Origin: Thermaceae bacterium
GTDB lineage: Bacteria > Deinococcota > Deinococci > Deinococcales > Marinithermaceae
DNA: 9,893 nucleotides
NCBI GenBank assembly: GCA_027023115.1
Contig: JALVWZ010000244.1
Span: 1 to 9,893, forward strand
Direction of reading: 5' to 3'
Numbering within the stretch: the first letter of the stretch is position 1; each line of letters opens with the position of its first letter. A program made the position numbers and the translations under genes. Shown one piece after another: positions 6,414 through 9,893 of the stretch. The notes beneath the pieces are model-generated. The model did not search any database, had not been told where the DNA came from, and saw only the letters and a program-made list of their open reading frames with translations.

Positions 6414-6455
6414 TTCACTCAATAAACCTTCATTAAACCGGCCTATTCGTAACTT
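6414..6455 (+). promoter_or_regulatory. Candidate promoter/operator of the delta-60 lipoprotein gene
   Basis: TAAACC occurs at 6423-6428 and 6434-6439, again with an 11-bp period. TTCACT (6414-6419) and TTCATT (6429-6434) form a second loose repeat. Two weak -10 candidates follow: TATTCG (6444-6449) and TAACTT (6450-6455, TANNNT type), the latter 10 bp after the second repeat. No standard -35 is evident. The strong Shine-Dalgarno sequence farther on (GGGAGGT) shows that this transcript has a normal leader. The repeats are seen; their function is inferred. Confidence 0.33.
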
Positions 6456-6460
6456 GAAGA

Positions 6461-6467
6461 GGGAGGT
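6461..6467 (+). promoter_or_regulatory. Shine-Dalgarno sequence deciding the lipoprotein start
   Basis: GGGAGGT lies 4 nt before ATG 6472. It rules out the in-frame TTG at 6454, which lies upstream of it, as the start codon, and it places the signal peptide correctly at the N-terminus. Confidence 0.85.
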
Positions 6468-6471
6468 AGTT

Positions 6472-8097
6472 ATGCGCAACAGACTGATCGCACTAGTGGC
6501 GCTCGGCTTCCTCGCTGCGTTGCTGGCCGGGTGCCCGCAAAACCAGCCGCCCGATTTCGTGCTCAAATCCAGTGGCACCGGCGTTCAAATCCACCAAGGC
6601 GGTAGCGGCACGGCGGGGCTGCGCATAGAGCCGCGCGGCAACTTTAGCGGCACCGTGACCATCTCGCTCAAGATGCTGGACGGCAGCGACCTACCCGCGG
6701 GCATCAGCTACTCGCCCAACGAGGTAACCGTCAACGGCACGGCGGCGGAAGTTGCCTTGCAGATCGACGTTGCGGCCAGCGTACCGGTGGGCGATTACCA
6801 AACCAACCTCACCGCCACCTCCGGAGACATCAGCCATAGCATTGGCTTAGAGATAATAGTCATCCCACCTGCCGGCACGCTCGACGAGAGCTTTGGCGAC
6901 GGTGGCGTTACCGTTCTGAACGACCTGACCCAGGAACAGGGCGAAAACGACTACGGCTACAGCCTCGCCTTCGGGGGCGGCGGTTCCATCTTCGTCCTCG
7001 GTCGCAGCGGCGATCACCTGGTGGTCACCAAGCTAGATGACGGCGGGCGACTGGACAACGAGTTTGCCTCCACCGGAGTTTTGCAGCTTGCTAACCTGCG
7101 CAGCGGCGAAGACGGCAGGAACCTAGACCTCGACCGCGCCATTCTGCCCCTCTTCGGGGGCAATATCCTGGCCGCCGGCTACGCTTACGACGCCACTAAT
7201 CAAGACGACTTGCTGCTGGCCATGTTCGACCAAGACGGCAACTTCGTCTCCAGCTTCGGCTCTGGCGGCGTCAAGACCTACGACAACCTGCTCTACGGCG
7301 GCTCCGGCCACGCCAACGAACGGGCATTCAGCCTGGCGCCCGCCAGCAGCGGCGTCTGGGTCGGCGGAATGGCCTTTCAGGACGATACCGTCAAAGAACA
7401 GGCTCTGGTCATGAAAGTTGACCTCTCGAACCCTGACTCGCCCGTCAAGGCCGGCTTTGGCGGTCCCGGCGGCAGCAGCGAATACGCCTACAGCGTCCAG
7501 GCGCTAACGGACGGCGCCTTCCTTGGCGGGGCCACCAACGACGGCGGGCAACAGGGAGCCTGGCTGCGGGTCAATGAGGTCAATGGAAACCTGGATGACG
7601 ACGGGCACGGCACCCTCCCGGACTTCAGCGGCGGCAGGGTGACCTCGGTGGCCAAGGACGATCAAGGCCGTTTCCTGCTGGCGGGCTACGCCTCAAACGG
7701 CAACGACCTCGACATCGTCGTCGAGAGGCTAACGCCCGACGGCTCTCTGGACGCTAGCTTCGGTACTGGCGGTAAAGCCCAGTTCGACGCCGTCGGCGGC
7801 TCTCCCGGCAGCGACCTGGCCTACTCGCTGGCGCTGGACGGCCAGGGGAACATTCTGGTGGCCGGGCGCACCTTCGTTAGCGGCCACGGCAACGACCTGG
7901 TGGTTCTGAGGCTCGAGCCCGACGGCAGTCTGGACCCGAGCTTTGGCAGTGGCGGCGTGGTTACATACGACGGCGGCAACGGTGACGACGGCGCTTTCGA
8001 GGTGGCCCTTGACGGTTCCGGCAGGCCGGTGGTGGTGGGCTACAGCGCGAACGCCAGCGGCGACTACGACATGCTCGCCTTGCGGCTGGTTCCGTAG
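6472..8097 (+). CDS. Lipoprotein with N-terminal Ig-like domain and seven delta-60 repeats
   Basis: A 541-residue exported lipoprotein. It starts MRNR, then has a hydrophobic stretch and a LLAGC lipobox with the acylated Cys at residue 20. Residues about 30-130 are beta-rich and resemble an Ig-like or NPCBM-associated fold (VTISLKMLDG, VPVGDYQTNLTAT). From 137 on there are seven units of 50-66 residues, beginning at about 137, 194, 258, 324, 374, 426 and 487; good copies start LDxSFGxGGxxxx and carry GNILVAGxxxxxxGxD and LVVLRLxPDGS. This is the delta-60 repeat (TIGR02608 type), and seven copies suggest a seven-bladed beta-propeller (inference). The protein is probably anchored at the cell surface or facing the periplasm. 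No catalytic motif is visible, so binding or scaffolding is more likely than enzymatic action. It follows the SARP gene and the small gene and ends at a strong terminator. Confidence 0.88.
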   Translation: MRNRLIALVALGFLAALLAGCPQNQPPDFVLKSSGTGVQIHQGGSGTAGLRIEPRGNFSGTVTISLKMLDGSDLPAGISYSPNEVTVNGTAAEVALQIDVAASVPVGDYQTNLTATSGDISHSIGLEIIVIPPAGTLDESFGDGGVTVLNDLTQEQGENDYGYSLAFGGGGSIFVLGRSGDHLVVTKLDDGGRLDNEFASTGVLQLANLRSGEDGRNLDLDRAILPLFGGNILAAGYAYDATNQDDLLLAMFDQDGNFVSSFGSGGVKTYDNLLYGGSGHANERAFSLAPASSGVWVGGMAFQDDTVKEQALVMKVDLSNPDSPVKAGFGGPGGSSEYAYSVQALTDGAFLGGATNDGGQQGAWLRVNEVNGNLDDDGHGTLPDFSGGRVTSVAKDDQGRFLLAGYASNGNDLDIVVERLTPDGSLDASFGTGGKAQFDAVGGSPGSDLAYSLALDGQGNILVAGRTFVSGHGNDLVVLRLEPDGSLDPSFGSGGVVTYDGGNGDDGAFEVALDGSGRPVVVGYSANASGDYDMLALRLVP

Positions 8098-8128
8098 GCA
8101 GGACGAGCCGGCAGGGCCGATAGCGACT

Positions 8129-8157
8129 GGGGGCGGAACTTCCGCCCCCTTTCTATT
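8129..8157 (+). terminator. Rho-independent terminator of the lipoprotein gene
   Basis: GGGGGCGG (8129-8136) and CCGCCCCC (8142-8149) form an 8-bp GC stem, extendable by AA/TT, around a 5-base or smaller loop, followed by TTTCTATT. It starts 31 nt after the lipoprotein stop. On the minus strand the same hairpin begins 3 nt after the cimA stop codon but lacks a T-run, so it would work less well in that direction. Confidence 0.85.
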
Positions 8158-9748
8158 CGCCCGCCAGGAGAGACGTTAACGCGTAAGCGTAACCATCGGT
8201 GAGCGCCTTGAGCGAGGCCTCGAGTACGTTGGCGCTGGCGCCGACCGTGCTCCAGCGACCCCGCGGGTGCTCCATCTCCACCAGCACCCGCACCACGCTG
8301 GCGGTGCCCGCTTCCTGGCCTTCCAGTACCCGCACCTTGTAGTCGGAAAGGCGCACCTCGGCCAGTTCTGGAAAGAAGTCGAGCAACGCCTTGCGGAGGG
8401 CGTTGTCGAGAGCTCCCACCGGCCCCTCGCCGACGGCGGCGGTGTGAACGGTGCGTCCGCCCACCTCGAGTTGTATGGTCGCCTCGGCCTGCCAGCGGCC
8501 GTGGGCGTCGCCGCTGGTCCAGCTCCTGAAGGCAGTCACCGAAAACGGCGTAGCCGAGCCGCGCAGGCGCTGCGCCAGCAGTACGAAAGAGGCGTTGGCT
8601 CCTTCGAAGGCGTAACCGTCGCGCTCGAGCGCCTTCACCTCCTCCAACAGCGGCCCCGCTTCTTCCCGCGCCAGCTCGATCCCCGCCTCGGCCAGCTTGG
8701 CCAGCAGGTTGGAGCGGCCGGAAAGATCCGACACCAGAAAACGGCGGCGGTTGCCCACCAGTTCGGGTTCAACGTGCTCGTAGGTGCGCGGGTTCTTGAC
8801 CACCGCCGAGACGTGCACCCCGCCCTTGTGGGCGAAAGCAGCGTCGCCAACGTAAGGGGCGCGCTTGTTGGGCGTCTGGTTGGCGCGTTCGTCTACGAAG
8901 TGCGACAGGGCGCGCAACTCGCTCAGATGTTCGCCGGCGCGCAGATCGGCGCCGTACTTGAGCACCAGGGTGGGCAAAAGGCTGGTCAGGTTGGCGTTGC
9001 CGGCGCGCTCGCCGTAGCCGTTGATGGTCCCCTGCAGGTGGCGGGCGCCGGCGCGCAGCGCGGCCAGGGTGTTGGCCACCGCCAGCTCGGCGTCGTTGTG
9101 GGCGTGAATGCCTATGGTCAGTCCCGGAAAACGCTCCACCACGCGGCGCACGGCGGCTGCTATCTCCTCGGGCAGGCGGCCGCCGTTGGTGTCGGCGAGT
9201 ACCAGGGTATCGGCCCCGCCGGCGGCCGCCGCCGCCAGCGTCGCCAGGGCGTAGGGGGCGTCTTCGTAGTAGCCGTCGAAAAAGTGTTCGGCGTCGTAGA
9301 CCACGCGTTTGCCGGCGGCCCGCATGTAGGCGACGGTCTCGCGGATCATCGCCAGGTTCTCCTCGAGGCTCACCCCCAGCGCCTCCACCGCGTGCAGGGT
9401 CCACGACTTGCCAAAGATGGTCACCACCGGCGTTTCGGCCGCCAACAGCGCCGCCAACGAGGGATCGTCCTCGGGGGCCAGACCGCGACGGCGGGTGGCG
9501 CCGAAGGCGGTCAGCCGGGCTCCGCCGGGCAGCTCACGCCCCTTCATGGCCGCGAAGAACTCGGCGTCGCGCGGGTTGGAGCCGGGCCAGCCGCCCTCGA
9601 TCAGGTCGACCCCGAAGGCCGCCAGCGCCTCCGCCACCGCCACCTTGTCGCCTGCCGAAAGGCTAATACCTTCGGCCTGCGTGCCGTCGCGCAGGGTGGT
9701 ATCGAGGACTTCGAGACGTACCCCGCGTAAACTTTCTTCCTTACTCAC
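8153..9748 (-). CDS. cimA: (R)-citramalate synthase
   Basis: Condenses pyruvate and acetyl-CoA to (R)-citramalate, the first step of the threonine-independent route to 2-oxobutanoate and isoleucine. The 531-residue protein has the usual length and order: a TIM barrel opening with DTTLRDGTQAEG (residues 16-27; Arg20 and Asp21 catalytic/metal), IEGGWPGSNPRD near residue 50, metal ligands in HAHND (215-219), NGYGERAGNANL (243-254) and HKGGVHVSAV near residue 310, then a C-terminal LeuA-type regulatory domain (about 400-531) that in relatives binds the feedback inhibitor isoleucine. IEGGWPGSNP separates the CimA group from 2-isopropylmalate and homocitrate synthases. The GTG start (9748-9746) is chosen because the barrel starts at once and AGAAGGA lies 10 nt upstream. 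Its first 8 nt overlap the preceding gene. It converges on the lipoprotein gene. Confidence 0.94.
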   Translation of the reverse strand: MSKEESLRGVRLEVLDTTLRDGTQAEGISLSAGDKVAVAEALAAFGVDLIEGGWPGSNPRDAEFFAAMKGRELPGGARLTAFGATRRRGLAPEDDPSLAALLAAETPVVTIFGKSWTLHAVEALGVSLEENLAMIRETVAYMRAAGKRVVYDAEHFFDGYYEDAPYALATLAAAAAGGADTLVLADTNGGRLPEEIAAAVRRVVERFPGLTIGIHAHNDAELAVANTLAALRAGARHLQGTINGYGERAGNANLTSLLPTLVLKYGADLRAGEHLSELRALSHFVDERANQTPNKRAPYVGDAAFAHKGGVHVSAVVKNPRTYEHVEPELVGNRRRFLVSDLSGRSNLLAKLAEAGIELAREEAGPLLEEVKALERDGYAFEGANASFVLLAQRLRGSATPFSVTAFRSWTSGDAHGRWQAEATIQLEVGGRTVHTAAVGEGPVGALDNALRKALLDFFPELAEVRLSDYKVRVLEGQEAGTASVVRVLVEMEHPRGRWSTVGASANVLEASLKALTDGYAYALTSLLAGE

Positions 9749-9893
9749 AACCGCTACGTCCTTCTTTTTGCAACAGCAGCTCTTGCACCAGCATTAGCGC
9801 CGCCGCCCGCGAGAGCGCGGCGTCGCGGGCGTCGTCGAGGTCGCGCGCAAAACAGCGCAGCACCCGGTTGTAAGCGGCGAATATCCGCTGGGC
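9741..9893 (-). CDS. Unidentified gene, C-terminal 50 codons only
   Basis: On the minus strand a frame is open from the right edge to a TAA at 9743-9741. The last 50 residues are visible, from AQRIFAAYNRVLRCF to ELLLQKEGRSGCE. The piece is predicted to be mostly helical, with an amphipathic RVLRCFARDLDDARDAAL segment and a short tail; there is no membrane segment or known motif. It overlaps the GTG start of cimA by 8 nt (GTGAGTAA), so the two are almost surely translated from one mRNA, and the cimA ribosome-binding site lies inside it. I cannot name the family from this fragment; a place in amino-acid metabolism is only a guess from position. Confidence 0.6.
   Translation of the reverse strand, partial: AQRIFAAYNRVLRCFARDLDDARDAALSRAAALMLVQELLLQKEGRSGCE

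Noticed and set aside
6454..6471. TTG 6454 as start of the lipoprotein
   Set aside because: The strong GGGAGGT sits downstream of it and 4 nt before ATG 6472, and the extra residues would distort the signal peptide.
8129..8157. Reading the hairpin as a fully bidirectional terminator
   Set aside because: Only the plus strand has a T-run after the stem; the minus strand continues with mixed sequence, so efficient intrinsic termination of cimA is not supported.
8267..9730. A 487-codon open frame on the plus strand opposite cimA
   Set aside because: cimA has full family motifs over this whole region; the plus frame is an antisense by-product of high GC at third codon positions and encodes low-complexity Gly/Ala/Gln/Val-rich sequence with no known motif.

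Overview
The window looks like chromosomal DNA from a GC-rich bacterium, most likely a member of the Deinococcota (Deinococcus-Thermus); a Truepera- or Meiothermus-like relative is possible, but I cannot fix the genus from sequence alone. The reasons are the gene mix (type IV pilus/type II secretion PilC-like start, citramalate synthase, a ComB-family phosphatase, a large SARP-type regulator, a delta-60-repeat lipoprotein) and several TANNNT -10-like boxes lying only about 9-11 nt before start codons, the leaderless-mRNA layout known from Deinococcus. Nothing looks like phage, transposon, CRISPR or tRNA/rRNA.

Layout. At the left edge is the first 16 codons of a minus-strand PilC/GspF-like gene. 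It diverges, across a 31-bp gap centred on a small palindrome, from a compact plus-strand run of four genes: a YrdC-type threonylcarbamoyl-AMP synthase (tRNA t6A modification), scpB (chromosome condensation), a ComB-family phosphatase and a WecG/TagA/CpsF-family glycosyltransferase. sua5-scpB and comB-wecG overlap; comB has its own candidate -10 box. A 264-bp spacer (2679-2942) follows, with nested inverted repeats and AT-rich promoter-like sequence at its right end.

The centre is a 1074-residue regulator (2943-6167): OmpR-like winged helix plus BTAD (SARP module), an AAA-type ATPase and a long TPR array. Directly behind it, same strand, are a 61-residue protein of unknown function and a 541-residue lipoprotein with seven delta-60 repeats, probably a surface beta-propeller. 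The promoter regions of both have short direct repeats with an 11-bp period just upstream of -10-like boxes, the arrangement known for SARP operators. The first pair overlaps the regulator's own stop codon. My main hypothesis is therefore a small regulatory unit in which the SARP-ATPase-TPR protein controls the adjacent small protein and the lipoprotein.

A strong hairpin terminator closes the lipoprotein gene. On the other strand, convergent, is (R)-citramalate synthase (cimA, isoleucine synthesis), which overlaps by 8 nt the end of an unidentified gene cut by the right edge.
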